A DNA stretch of 64,000 bases from Bradyrhizobium sp. RP6 (GTDB lineage: Bacteria; Pseudomonadota; Alphaproteobacteria; Rhizobiales; Xanthobacteraceae). Positions 42,407 to 51,380 of this stretch are shown here, one piece after another (the first letter of the stretch is position 1; each line of letters begins with the position of its first letter). The stretch covers positions 310,001 to 374,000 of the forward strand of contig NZ_RQIT01000003.1 in the NCBI RefSeq assembly GCF_003837805.1, written 5' to 3'. The notes beneath the pieces are model-generated. The model did not search any database. It was given only the letters and a program-made list of their open reading frames with translations, and was not told the DNA's origin. Position numbers and translations under genes: made by a program.

Positions 42407-42465
42407 TTGACAGTCAAAAATCGACGATTGGAATGATACCAACAAGGCAATCTTTCCACTGTCAA
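42407..42465 (-). promoter_or_regulatory. Candidate promoter and operator of the nitronate monooxygenase gene
   Basis: On the minus strand a TTGACA -35 box (42465-42460) is followed by TTGGTA after 17 nt. Closer to the gene, at 42407-42417, lies the odd palindrome TTGACAGTCAA, which repeats the same core and could be a regulator site. The -10 match is weak. Confidence 0.4.
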
Positions 42466-42542
42466 GTATTGCGTTTTGGCGCCGTGGCGGATGGGCTGCT
42501 GCAATTCCAAGCAGCGGAATTCTTAGCCCATCTGCCTCCTCC

Positions 42543-42629
42543 GTCATTGAGAGCGCAGCGAAGCAATCCAGTCTCTTTCCATGGAGACAATCTGGATTGC
42601 TTCGTCGCAAGGCTCCTCGCAATGATGAC
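42543..42629. repeat. Degenerate copy of the 11134-11212 palindromic element
   Basis: The left arm 42543-42571 differs from the arm at 11134 by one or two bases. The right arm 42592-42629 has the same 'CTGGATTGCTTCG' start but carries an insertion and drift towards its end. It lies 55 bp downstream of the aspartase stop. Confidence 0.85.
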
Positions 42630-42683
42630 GCGCGGAGAAAGCATCGATCACCCATGAACGCCGGTGGTCGATGCGACGACCGC

Positions 42684-44084
42684 CTACCCGACCAGATCCG
42701 GATTGATCAGCCGCTCGAACGAGAACATCTCGTCCCACTTCTCCTGTGTCAGCAGCTTGCGCTCGACCACCACGATCTGGTGCAGCGGCTTGCCCGTCTT
42801 GTAGCCCTCGCGCGCGATCTCGGCGCATTGCTTGTAGCCGAGCAGCGGCTTCAGCACCGTGACGATACCGAGCGAGTTCAGCACCATGTTGCGGGTGTGC
42901 TCCTCGTTGGCGGTGATGCCGACCACGCAATTCTCGCGCAGGCTGTTGACCGCGCGCTCCATGGTGCGGATCGAGAAGAACAGCGCGAACGAGATCACCG
43001 GCTCCATCACGTTGAGCTGGAGCTGGCCGGCGGAAGCCGCGAGCGTCACCGTGGTGTCGAGGCCGATGACGAGGAAGCTGGTCTGGTTGACGACCTCCGG
43101 GATGACAGGATTGACCTTGCCGGGCATGATCGAGGAGCCCGGCTGCAGCTGCGGCAGGTTTATCTCGTTGAATCCGGCGCGCGGGCCCGAGGCGAGCAGG
43201 CGGATATCGTTGCAGATTTTCGTCAGCTTGCTCGCCGTGCGCTTCAGGACGCCGGAGAGCTGCACATACGCGCCGGTATCGGAGGTCGCCTCGACGAGAT
43301 CGCCGGCAAGCACGAAGTCGACGCCGGTCAGTGCGCTGAGGTGCCGGACCGCGAGCTTGGGATAGCCGACCGCGGCCGTGACGGAGGTGCCGATCGCGGT
43401 GGCGCCGAGATTGATCTCGCGCAACAGCGCGCGTGCTTCCGAGATGCGGTCGACCTCCTCGCCGATGGTGGTGCCCCACCCGCGGAATTCGGCCCCGAGC
43501 GACATCGGCACCGCGTCCTGGAGATGCGTGCGGCCCATCTTCAGCACGCGCTCGAACTCGCGCCCCTTGGCGAAGAAGGCCTCCTGGAGCTGGCGCAGCG
43601 CCGTCATGTAGCTCTCGAGCCGCAGGATCAGCGCCAGCCGGAAGGCGGTCGGATAGGTGTCGTTGGTCGACTGGCCGTAATTGACGTGGTCGTTGGGACT
43701 GACGTGCTGGTAGTCGCCCTTGCTGAAGCCGAGCGCTTCCAGTGCGAGGTTGGCGATAACCTCGTTGGCGTTCATGTTGGTGGAGGTGCCGGCGCCGCCC
43801 TGGATGAAATCGGTGACGAACTGATCCATCATGTCGCCGGCGATGACGCGGTCGCAACCGAGGATGATGGCTTCCGCGACCTTGGGGTCGATCGCACCGA
43901 GATCGCGATTGGCCATGGCGGCAGCCTTCTTCACGTAGCCAAGCGCCTTCACGAAGTAAGGCTCCTGGCTCATCGGAATGCCGGTGATGTGGAAGTTCTC
44001 CTTCCCGCGGATGGTCTGGACGCCGTAATAGATGTCGTCGGCGATCTCACGCTGCCCGAGGAAATCCTGCTCCGTCCGGCTCAT
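42684..44084 (-). CDS. aspA: Aspartate ammonia-lyase
   Basis: A 466-aa enzyme converting L-aspartate to fumarate and ammonia. 'GSSIMPGKVNPVIPE' is the superfamily signature with the catalytic Ser. 'GGAGTSTNMNANEVIANLA', 'SPNDHVNYGQSTNDTYPTAF' and 'GRTHLQDAVPMSLGAEF' match class II aspartase/fumarase. The N-terminal 'DFLGQREIADDIYYGVQTIRG' ('YYGVQT') distinguishes aspartase from fumarase. The ATG at 44084 has AAGGAGCG ahead of it. It is placed alone between a hypothetical gene and the repeat element, consistent with a catabolic role. Confidence 0.95.
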   Translation of the reverse strand: MSRTEQDFLGQREIADDIYYGVQTIRGKENFHITGIPMSQEPYFVKALGYVKKAAAMANRDLGAIDPKVAEAIILGCDRVIAGDMMDQFVTDFIQGGAGTSTNMNANEVIANLALEALGFSKGDYQHVSPNDHVNYGQSTNDTYPTAFRLALILRLESYMTALRQLQEAFFAKGREFERVLKMGRTHLQDAVPMSLGAEFRGWGTTIGEEVDRISEARALLREINLGATAIGTSVTAAVGYPKLAVRHLSALTGVDFVLAGDLVEATSDTGAYVQLSGVLKRTASKLTKICNDIRLLASGPRAGFNEINLPQLQPGSSIMPGKVNPVIPEVVNQTSFLVIGLDTTVTLAASAGQLQLNVMEPVISFALFFSIRTMERAVNSLRENCVVGITANEEHTRNMVLNSLGIVTVLKPLLGYKQCAEIAREGYKTGKPLHQIVVVERKLLTQEKWDEMFSFERLINPDLVG

Positions 44085-44114
44085 GGGCGCTCCTTGTTGC
44101 TCGCGCGATGTCCT

Positions 44115-44654
44115 CTAGTTCTGGCACAGCGCGCTGGTCACGAACGTATCGGTGCGGCAGTCGTCCGGTTTGCGTTGCCTGCCGGGGATCAGGACCTTGG
44201 CCGAGCATTTTTCCGCGGAGTCGGCGTTCAGGCTCTTGCCTTCCTTGTAACCCTTGCCCTGGCAGAGCTGGTCGGCCGCCTGCTTGCAGTCGGGCGCGCC
44301 GTTCGACGAGATCGGGCAGACCGCGCGTCCCGACACCATGGTCGAGGGCGTGGCCAGCCGCGACAGGTCGTTCATGGTCTCGCTCGGGCTTTTGATCGGC
44401 GGCAGGATCGAGGGCAACTTGTCGAACAGCTTGCCCATTTCATTGATCAGCCCGGGATTTTCGTCGCGCGCCGGCGGGACGGAAGGGGCCGGCGTCGAGG
44501 GCGGCGGCGCGGCCTGCGGCCCCTGTTGCTGGAGACCGAGTGATGGCGGTGCAGATTGCGTCCAGCCGATGCCGCCGCCACTGAGCAGGAGCAGCAGCGC
44601 CGCTGATATCAGCGTCCCGAGCCGCACCGCCGGATTGCCGGATCGAACCATCAT
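44115..44654 (-). CDS. Hypothetical exported Cys-containing protein
   Basis: A 179-aa protein with an N-terminal signal sequence (about residues 10-32, ending 'GIGWTQSAPP'). A Pro-rich linker follows ('QAAPPPSTPAPSVPPA'). The C-terminal domain has six or so cysteines ('CPISSNGAPDCKQAADQLC', 'CSAKVL', 'DDCRTDTFVTSALCQN'), likely disulphide bonded in the periplasm. It is 30 bp upstream of aspA on the same strand. Cysteine-rich periplasmic proteins of this type are found across Bradyrhizobium; function unknown. Confidence 0.8.
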   Translation of the reverse strand: MMVRSGNPAVRLGTLISAALLLLLSGGGIGWTQSAPPSLGLQQQGPQAAPPPSTPAPSVPPARDENPGLINEMGKLFDKLPSILPPIKSPSETMNDLSRLATPSTMVSGRAVCPISSNGAPDCKQAADQLCQGKGYKEGKSLNADSAEKCSAKVLIPGRQRKPDDCRTDTFVTSALCQN

Positions 44655-44703
44655 GGCGGCAACCGTAGCCGAAGCGAGCCCCGCGGCAAAGCCGCCAACG
44701 CCC

Positions 44704-45285
44704 CTATATCAACTTGACCGCCACCACGAAGCCGAGCACCAGCACGATGGCACCGAGCGCGACCCACAATCCGAGATGCCGTTCGATCCTGACCCGGATC
44801 CAGTCGCCGTAACGGTTGAGCAGGATCGCGACGACGAAGAAGCGTCCGCCACGCGCGATAATCGAGCAGAGGATGAACAGGATGATGTTGTAGCCGGCAA
44901 AGCCGGAGGTGATGGTGACGAGCTTGTAGGGGATCGGCGTCAGCCCCTTGAGCAGGATGATCACTGCGCCCCATTCCGCATAGGAGGCGCGGAAGGCGTC
45001 GACCTTGTCGCCGAGACCATAGACCTGGATCAGCCATTGGCCGACCGAGTCAAACAGCAGCGCTCCGATGGCGTAGCCGACGATGCCACCAAGCACCGAC
45101 GTCGCGGTGCAGACCGCCGCATAGAGCCAGGCACGCTGCGGGCGCGCCAGTGACATCGGAATCAGCATCACATCCGGCGGGACCGGAAAGAAGGAGCTTT
45201 CGGCGAAGGACACGACACCCATGATCCAGAGCGCGTAGGGCTTGTGGGCGGCGTCGATGCACCAGTCGTAGATACGTTTCAGCAT
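44704..45285 (-). CDS. DedA/YqaA family inner-membrane protein
   Basis: A 193-aa protein with about four or five hydrophobic segments. 'FAESSFFPVPPDVMLIPMSL' is the DedA/VTT glutamate-containing reentrant motif. 'GGIVGYAIGALLF' and 'LLKGLTPIPYKLVTITSGFAG' (with the R/K-x-x-P-x-P-type element) complete the family. Start chosen at 45285 ('MLKRIYDWC'); an upstream start at 45306 adds seven residues. Family members act in lipid carrier flipping or membrane homeostasis. Confidence 0.9.
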   Translation of the reverse strand: MLKRIYDWCIDAAHKPYALWIMGVVSFAESSFFPVPPDVMLIPMSLARPQRAWLYAAVCTATSVLGGIVGYAIGALLFDSVGQWLIQVYGLGDKVDAFRASYAEWGAVIILLKGLTPIPYKLVTITSGFAGYNIILFILCSIIARGGRFFVVAILLNRYGDWIRVRIERHLGLWVALGAIVLVLGFVVAVKLI

Positions 45286-45351
45286 GGCGCCGCGATGAAG
45301 CACCATGGGACGGATTTGTCCATGCCGAGATTGAGGCGAATAATGAGGTTT

Positions 45352-45756
45352 CTAGTGGCGCTTACGCGTTGCGCGGCCCTCGAGCGCGACAATTGGCCGC
45401 CTGGCCGCAACCCGCGGTGACGCGACTTTGGGCAGCTTCATCGGTGATTTCGGCAGCTTCTCGGCAATACCGAGCATGTCCTCACGCCGCGTCATCTCCC
45501 GCCAGACGTCCTCGGGACGTACCCCGGCCGATGCCCAGAGAACGGTCAGATTGTAGAGCAGATCGGCGCTTTCCCGGATGACGGCCTCGCTATCGCCATT
45601 GACCGCATCGATCACGACTTCGATGGCCTCTTCGGCCAGCTTCTTCGCCATTTTGGAAGGGCCGCGCTGAAACAGCCGGGCGGTGCGCGATGTTGCCGGA
45701 TCAAGATCCCTGGCCGCGAGCACAGCCAGATATAGCCGCTCAAGCGAATCACTCAT
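45352..45756 (-). CDS. hisE: Phosphoribosyl-ATP pyrophosphatase
   Basis: A 134-aa enzyme catalysing the second step of histidine biosynthesis. 'KMAKKLAEEAIEVVIDAVNG' and 'ESADLLYNLTVLWASAGV' are the MazG-like helices with the EExxE metal-binding pattern. The C-terminal 40 residues ('SPMKLPKVASPRVAARRPIV' and onward) are a basic extension absent from typical HisE of about 107 aa. No other his genes are near. The start at 45756 (ATG) is preferred over a TTG three codons upstream. Confidence 0.88.
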   Translation of the reverse strand: MSDSLERLYLAVLAARDLDPATSRTARLFQRGPSKMAKKLAEEAIEVVIDAVNGDSEAVIRESADLLYNLTVLWASAGVRPEDVWREMTRREDMLGIAEKLPKSPMKLPKVASPRVAARRPIVALEGRATRKRH

Positions 45757-45818
45757 GGTACTCAAAACTACTCTAAACCAATGGCGAGCGCGTTAACGCG
45801 CGACTATAAAAGCAGAGA

Positions 45819-45849
45819 ACGGGCCGGCGCGGCAAGCGCGACGGCCCGT
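45819..45849 (-). terminator. Rho-independent terminator-like hairpin
   Basis: An inverted repeat (ACGGGCCG...CGGCCCGT with a GC-rich inner stem and a TTGC loop read on the minus strand) lies 25 bp after the stop of the 45874-46242 gene. It is followed on the minus strand by TCTGCTTTT. Confidence 0.6.
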
Positions 45850-45873
45850 CATGGTCAATCCATGAATTCCGGG

Positions 45874-46242
45874 CTAGTAGCAGTTCTGATAGTAGCCCTG
45901 GCCGCAGAACTCGGACGGAGCCGTGCCGCCATAGCGCTGATACTGGTAGTTCGGGCCCGGACCATAATAGGGACCGTAGGCCGGCGCGCTGTAATAGACC
46001 GGTCCCCCGTAATAGCCGTAGCCCGGACCGTAGTCATAGGCGTAGGCATTTCGGCTGGCCGCGATGGCGAGACCTGTGCCGATGGCAGCGAAAGCCGCAG
46101 CTGCGGCCGCGCCGCCTCCGCCGCCATGCCAGTGGCGACCGCCCGCATATGACGCGGTCGGGGCAATTGTGGTCAGCGCCAGCGCCGCGGCGGTGGCAAG
46201 AACGGCCTTTCGGCCCACAAATCTGGAGAATCGCTCGAACAT
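45874..46242 (-). CDS. Small exported Gly/Tyr-rich protein
   Basis: A 122-aa protein started at 46242: signal peptide (residues 1-34, ending 'PTASYAGG'), a Gly/His segment, an Ala-rich hydrophobic stretch (about 45-62, 'AAAAAFAAIGTGLAIAAS'), then a Tyr/Gly/Pro-rich C-terminal half ('YGPGYGYYGGPVYY'). It ends with a Cys-containing 'FCGQGYYQNCY'. Similar Tyr/Gly-rich exported proteins are common in rhizobiales; function unknown. A longer upstream frame exists but would place the signal peptide internally. Confidence 0.82.
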   Translation of the reverse strand: MFERFSRFVGRKAVLATAAALALTTIAPTASYAGGRHWHGGGGGAAAAAAFAAIGTGLAIAASRNAYAYDYGPGYGYYGGPVYYSAPAYGPYYGPGPNYQYQRYGGTAPSEFCGQGYYQNCY

Positions 46243-46471
46243 GTCTTGGGCCCTCCTTTGGGACCTGGAATGGACGCCTGCGGACAGGCTCATGCCTCTC
46301 AAAACCCGCATAACGTAAGTTAGGTTCCCCAACCCCAACACAAGCTGAACGGGGTTGCGTAACGATGCCGCAACCTCGCTCATCCTCCGTTCATGTTGGC
46401 GCGCGCACGGTCGCCGCGGGCCGGCGCTGCAAGCGTCACGAAACCATAACAATGCGGGACCGGCGCAACTG

Positions 46472-47521
46472 ATGTCAGGATTCAAGACGACCGCACTTCA
46501 CGGCCTGCTGGCTCTGTCGCTCTTGCTTGCGACGCTGATTGCACGCGATGTCAGCGCGACCGAGACCACCGCGCCATCCGTTGCGATCCGCCTCACCTTC
46601 GACCGCGCGCCGGACGCAAGCATGGCGCCGTTCTTCCTTGCGGCGAAGGACGGCAGGTTCGGCGCCGAGCGCCTCAATGTGTCCTTCACGAGCGCAAACG
46701 GATCGCCGGAGGCACTCGCACGCGTCGCCAGGGGCGACAGCGAGCTTGCGCTCGTCGACATCAACGAGCTGATCCGCTTTCGTGACAAGGACGACGCGGC
46801 TCCGGTCAAGGCGGTGTTCGTGCTGTTCAACCGCGCGCCCTATGCGATCGTCGCGCGCAAGAGCCGCGGCATCCAGCTGTTGCCCGATCTCGACAGCAAG
46901 GCCGTCGGCGTCGCCGACAGTGATCCATCGATGTGGCTGTGGCCGGCACTGGCACGGCAGAACGGAATCAATCCATCGCGCGTCAAATTCCACAAGATCA
47001 GCGCGGCGGTTCGCGAGCCGATCCTCTCCGCGGGCCAGGTCGATGCGGTCGCCGGCTTCAGCTATCTCTCTGCGGTGAACCTGCGCGACCGCGGCGTGCC
47101 CGGAGCCGATCTCGTCGTGCTGCGCTACGCTGACTACGGCTGCGAAGCCTACGGCTTTGCCGTGGTGGTCAATCCCGCCTTTGCCGCAGCAAAGCCGGAC
47201 GCGGTAAAGGGCTTCGTCCGCGCCTTGATGGCGGGCATCACCGCGACCGTCAGAGAGCCGGGGCGAGCGGCGGAGGAGGCAGCGAGCCGCATCGGCGACG
47301 GCGACCGCAACCTGGAGCTGGAGCGCCTGCGCACCATCCTCGCCGACAACATCCTGACGGACGAGGTCAGGCGCAACGGCCTCGGCGGCGTCGACCCGGC
47401 GCGCTTCGATCGTTCGATCGAACAGGTCGCGCAGGACTTCAAATTCCGCAAGCGGCCCACCGCGGGTGACATCTTCGACGACCGGTTCCTGCCACCGGTC
47501 GCCGGGCGCCTGATCAATTGA
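46472..47521 (+). CDS. NMT1/THI5-type ABC substrate-binding protein (orphan)
   Basis: A 349-aa periplasmic protein of the SsuA/TauA/ThiY-like superfamily. The signal peptide (residues 1-28) precedes 'RLTFDRAPDASMAPFFLAAKDGRFGAERL', in which 'APFFLAAKDG' is the family motif. 'DLDSKAVGVADSDPSMWLWPAL' and 'GCEAYGFAVVVNPAFAAAKP' follow. There is no permease or ATPase of the SsuB/C type next to it; the downstream gene is an exporter of another class. The substrate could be a sulfonate, pyrimidine precursor or nitrile-type compound. The ATG at 46472 was chosen because the upstream frame lacks a signal peptide. Confidence 0.88.
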   Translation: MSGFKTTALHGLLALSLLLATLIARDVSATETTAPSVAIRLTFDRAPDASMAPFFLAAKDGRFGAERLNVSFTSANGSPEALARVARGDSELALVDINELIRFRDKDDAAPVKAVFVLFNRAPYAIVARKSRGIQLLPDLDSKAVGVADSDPSMWLWPALARQNGINPSRVKFHKISAAVREPILSAGQVDAVAGFSYLSAVNLRDRGVPGADLVVLRYADYGCEAYGFAVVVNPAFAAAKPDAVKGFVRALMAGITATVREPGRAAEEAASRIGDGDRNLELERLRTILADNILTDEVRRNGLGGVDPARFDRSIEQVAQDFKFRKRPTAGDIFDDRFLPPVAGRLIN

Positions 47522-47606
47522 GCAAAACTGACAGCTTCCGCTATATCTCCCGCACGATCCCTGCTTAAAATACGGGCTCCGTTATCCACTCGAGTTCGTC
47601 GCCCGC

Positions 47607-49403
47607 ATGTCCATCCTCCGTCTCTACACCCGCGTTCTCGAGCTGCTCGGCAAGGAAGCGCGGCTGGGCTGGCTGCTCGCGGTCGCCAATCTCCTGCTCG
47701 CGGCCTCGCAATTCGCCGAGCCTGTGCTGTTCGGCCGTATCGTCGACGTGCTCTCGGGCAAGTCGGTGGCCGGGTCGAACTCGGCCTGGCCATTCCTGGC
47801 CGCCTGGGTCGCGTTCGGGCTCTTCACCATCGCGTGCAGCGCGCTCGTGGCCTTGCAGGCCGACCGGCTTTCGCACCGCCAGCGTCAGACGGTGCTGACG
47901 AGCTATTTCGAGCACATCTTGCAACTGCCGTTGACCTTCCATTCCGGCACCCATTCCGGCCGGCTGATGAAGGTGATGCTCAACGGTACGGACGCACTGT
48001 GGCGGCTGTGGCTCGGCTTCTTCCGCGAGCATTTTGCCGCGATCCTCTCGGTCGTGGTGCTGCTGCCGCTCTCGCTCTACCTGAACTGGCGGCTCGCAAT
48101 CCTGCTGTTCGTGCTCTGCATCGTCTTCACCGCGCTGACCACCTTCGTGGTGCGCAAGACCTTCGGCATGCAGATGGAGGTCGAGGAGCACTACAGCGAG
48201 CTCTCCGCGCGCGCTTCCGACGCACTCGGCAATGTCGCGCTAGTGCAGAGCTTCGTGCGCGTCGAATCCGAGGTCAAGGGGCTGCGCTCCGTCGCCGACG
48301 AGCTGCTGGCCGCGCAAATGCCGGTGCTGTCCTGGTGGGCGCTGGTCACGGTGATCACACGCGCCTCCACAACCATCACGGTGCTCGCGATCTTCACCTT
48401 CGGCATCGCCCTGCATGACCAGGGGCTCACCTCGGTCGGCGACATCGTGATGTTCGTGAGCTTCGCGACGATGTTGATCCAGAAGCTCGAGCAGGTCGTG
48501 AGCTTCATCAACAACGTATTCATGGAAGCCCCGCGCCTGCGCGAGTTCTTCAACGTGCTCGACGCCGTGCCCGCGGTGCACGACCGGCCCGATGCAATCG
48601 ACGCCGGCCGGCTGTCGGGCCTCGTCGAGTTCAACGACGTCACGTTCTCCTATGATGGCAAGCGGCCGGCGATCGAGGACCTCACCTTCACCGCGCTGCC
48701 CGGCCAGACCATTGCGCTGGTCGGCCCGACCGGCGCCGGCAAGTCGACGGCGATTGCGCTGTTGCATCGCGCCTTCGATCCGCAATCCGGCGTCATCAAG
48801 ATCGACGGCATGGACGTGCGCGGCGTCACGCTGACCTCGCTGCGGCGAAACATCGGCGTGGTGTTCCAGGAAGCGCTGCTGTTCAACCGCTCGATCGCCG
48901 ATAATTTGCGCGTCGGCAAGCCGGACGCGACCGAGGCCGAGATGCGCAAGGCCGCGGAGCGCGCGCAGGCGCTCGAGTTCATCGAGCGCAGCGGCGGCTT
49001 CGAGACCAATGCCGGCGAACGCGGCCGCATGCTATCCGGTGGCGAGCGCCAGCGCCTGTCCATCGCTCGTGCGCTGCTGAAGGACCCGCCGATCCTGATC
49101 CTGGACGAAGCCACCAGCGCGCTCGACGCCGTCACCGAGGCCAAGGTGAATGCCGCTCTCGACGAAGTGATGAAGGGCCGCACCACCTTCGTGATCGCCC
49201 ACCGCCTGTCGACCATCCGCAATGCCACGCTGATCCTGGTATTCGAGAATGGGCGCGTGATCGAAAGCGGAACTTTCGATGAACTCGTGGCCAAAGGCGG
49301 CCATTTCGCCGAGCTTGCCAGGGCCCAGTTCATGGTTCAGGAGAACGCACGGGCCAGCGTGACGGCGGCCGAGACTGCCGCGACGGCTGTCAAATCCCCA
49401 TAA
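47607..49403 (+). CDS. ndvA: Cyclic beta-1,2-glucan ABC exporter (NdvA/ChvA-like)
   Basis: A 598-aa half-transporter with six membrane segments in residues about 20-310 and a nucleotide-binding domain beyond about 345. '[13 protein letters not shown]' near residue 38, '[19 protein letters not shown]' and '[20 protein letters not shown]' are as in NdvA/ChvA. Walker A: '[14 protein letters not shown]'; signature: '[16 protein letters not shown]'; Walker B: '[12 protein letters not shown]'. In rhizobia this protein moves cyclic glucan to the periplasm, needed for osmotic adaptation and plant infection. A ribosome site before the ATG is not evident. The cognate glucan synthase gene is not in this window. 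Confidence 0.9.
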   Translation: MSILRLYTRVLELLGKEARLGWLLAVANLLLAASQFAEPVLFGRIVDVLSGKSVAGSNSAWPFLAAWVAFGLFTIACSALVALQADRLSHRQRQTVLTSYFEHILQLPLTFHSGTHSGRLMKVMLNGTDALWRLWLGFFREHFAAILSVVVLLPLSLYLNWRLAILLFVLCIVFTALTTFVVRKTFGMQMEVEEHYSELSARASDALGNVALVQSFVRVESEVKGLRSVADELLAAQMPVLSWWALVTVITRASTTITVLAIFTFGIALHDQGLTSVGDIVMFVSFATMLIQKLEQVVSFINNVFMEAPRLREFFNVLDAVPAVHDRPDAIDAGRLSGLVEFNDVTFSYDGKRPAIEDLTFTALPGQTIALVGPTGAGKSTAIALLHRAFDPQSGVIKIDGMDVRGVTLTSLRRNIGVVFQEALLFNRSIADNLRVGKPDATEAEMRKAAERAQALEFIERSGGFETNAGERGRMLSGGERQRLSIARALLKDPPILILDEATSALDAVTEAKVNAALDEVMKGRTTFVIAHRLSTIRNATLILVFENGRVIESGTFDELVAKGGHFAELARAQFMVQENARASVTAAETAATAVKSP

Positions 49404-49593
49404 CAAGTCCCCACGGCACCGTCGAAATTCGGCCTACTTCATTGCGGAATACCGCGCCGATCCCCCTATTCTCGACGCACGAGCCGGTATAGGTTTGCGA
49501 TGCCGCAAGCGGCGGCGCTGGATCTCAAAACCGAACATCAGATCACGAGAGCCGTCCGGAACCGGCGGGTCTCCAAGGACCGGAAATCGGATA

Positions 49594-51189
49594 GTGCACG
49601 CCCTTCGCCCGCTGCTTCGCAAATCGCTGTTCAACCTGCTCGCCGTGGTCCTCGCATGCGCCGCATTGCTCGCGCCGCGCGCGGCGAGCGCCGAAGCGCT
49701 GCTGCTGATCGAGGCCGACAGCGGCAAGGTGCTGCAGGCCGACAACGCGACCATTCCCTGGTATCCGGCCTCCGTCACCAAGATCATGACCGCCTATGTC
49801 ACGCTGAATGCGGTCAAGGACGGCAGGCTGACGCTCGACACGCTGCTCACGGTGTCGCCGACGGCGGCCTCCCAGTCGCCCTCGAAGATGGGCTTCCGTC
49901 CGGGAACGCAGCTCACGGTCGACAACGCGCTGAAGATGATGATGGTCAAGTCGGCGAACGACATGGCCGTGGTGCTCGCCGAAGGCGTCGGCGGCTCGAT
50001 CGACGGCTTCTCCGCGATGATGAACGACACCGCGAAGAAGCTCGGCATGACGCAGACGAGCTACGTCAATCCGAACGGCCTGCCCGCCGACGGCCAGATC
50101 ACGTCCGCGCGCGATCTCGGAATCCTGGCGCGCGCGTTCCTGCGCGACCTGCCGGAATACGAGTACTTCGTGCACATTCCGGCGATCCGCTTCGGCAAGC
50201 GCGTCACCGGCAATTTCAACAAGCTGATCGGCCGCTATCCCGGCGCCGACGGTTTCAAGACCGGCTTCATCTGCGCCTCCGGCTACAACCTCGTCGCCTC
50301 GGCCACGCGCAACGGCCGCCGGCTGATCGCGGTGGTGCTCGGCGCCAGTTCCGGCACCGCGCGCGCGGTGAAGGCGGCGCAGTTGCTCGAGCGCGGCTTC
50401 GCTCAAGACAATCTCACCTGGCTCCGCCCCTCGCTCGGCACCGTCGACAATCTCGTGCCTGTCGAGGCCTCGCCGCCGAACCTGCGCGACGAGATGTGCG
50501 GGCCTCACCGCAAGCGGCCGGCCAGTGACGACGACGATGCGCTGATTGCGGCCAATGGCGGCGCGACCGGATCGGCCTCGGCCACCGGTGGAGAAGCCCA
50601 GGTCACCTTCTTCACGGCGGGCCTGCAGCCGCCCCTGATGATGAAGGCTTCCGAGCTGATGGCCTCGGCCCCCGCGGCGGCCGAACCCGTGCTGGTCTAT
50701 ACCGGCCCGACCCGCACCGGCACCGCCCTGATCGCGGCGGTCGCGGCCGATGCCGACCAGCAGGCCGCGTCCAAGCCGCATGGCAAGAAGTCGCGCGTCG
50801 CCAGGAAGCCTGACGCCGCCGACAAGCCCAAGGATGGAAACAAGGACGGGCACAAGGACGCAGGCAAGGACACCAAGACGGCAGCGGTGAAGCCGGACGC
50901 CAAGTCCGAATCCAAGTCCGAATCCAAGTCCGAGACCAAGTCTGCAGCCAAGCCTGGAGCCAAGTCTGAAACCAAGCCTGAAGCCAAGTCCGGTGCCAAG
51001 GGTCAAACCAAGGGTGACGCAAAGACCGCAGCCAAGCCGGCCGGGACCAAGCATCCCACGACCAGGCACGATGCGGCGGCGAAGCCCGCCGAGAAACCTG
51101 CGGCAGGCGGCGATCAGGCGGCCAAGCCCGCCAAGCCCAAGGCCGCGACCAAGCCCGCCGCGGCCGCCAAGCCGGCGAACAACAGTTAA
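49594..51189 (+). CDS. D-alanyl-D-alanine carboxypeptidase (PBP5/DacF type) with Lys/Ala-rich tail
   Basis: A 531-aa protein if started at GTG 49594, which places a signal peptide at residues 8-33; a TTG at 49495 is a longer alternative. The catalytic domain has Ser60 in 'PASVTKIM', 'SAN' at 120-122 and 'KTG' at about 226 in 'GADGFKTGFI'. It trims peptidoglycan stem peptides in the periplasm. The last 130 or so residues are nearly pure Lys/Ala/Pro/Ser ('KSESKSESKSETKSAAKPG'-like). This low-complexity tail is encoded by imperfect short DNA repeats at about 50890-51010. The usual membrane-anchoring C-terminal helix is absent. Confidence 0.9.
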   Translation: MHALRPLLRKSLFNLLAVVLACAALLAPRAASAEALLLIEADSGKVLQADNATIPWYPASVTKIMTAYVTLNAVKDGRLTLDTLLTVSPTAASQSPSKMGFRPGTQLTVDNALKMMMVKSANDMAVVLAEGVGGSIDGFSAMMNDTAKKLGMTQTSYVNPNGLPADGQITSARDLGILARAFLRDLPEYEYFVHIPAIRFGKRVTGNFNKLIGRYPGADGFKTGFICASGYNLVASATRNGRRLIAVVLGASSGTARAVKAAQLLERGFAQDNLTWLRPSLGTVDNLVPVEASPPNLRDEMCGPHRKRPASDDDDALIAANGGATGSASATGGEAQVTFFTAGLQPPLMMKASELMASAPAAAEPVLVYTGPTRTGTALIAAVAADADQQAASKPHGKKSRVARKPDAADKPKDGNKDGHKDAGKDTKTAAVKPDAKSESKSESKSETKSAAKPGAKSETKPEAKSGAKGQTKGDAKTAAKPAGTKHPTTRHDAAAKPAEKPAAGGDQAAKPAKPKAATKPAAAAKPANNS

Positions 51190-51380
51190 CGTCCCTCGGA
51201 ATTAAACCGCAGCCCGCGCTTCGCACCCGCGGCAGCGCGGTTTGCGACGATTCCAGTAGCTACGCCCCGACCTTTGCCCTAAGCCACGACCGCTTGCCAC
51301 TAGTTCCGGCAGGCTGGATACTGGCGGCAATGCGGCAAGCCCGAGACACAACGGGCTCTGGTCAATGAGGGGAGTTTTCC

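Noticed and set aside
42597..44543. A 648-codon plus-strand open frame opposite aspartase
   Set aside because: The minus strand encodes a complete, motif-perfect aspartase; the opposite reading is composition-driven and lacks any family feature.
51190..51250. Terminator hairpin after the carboxypeptidase gene (AAACCGC...GCGGTTT)
   Set aside because: The outer stem is only 7 bp, the interior does not pair well and no T-run follows; too weak to annotate.
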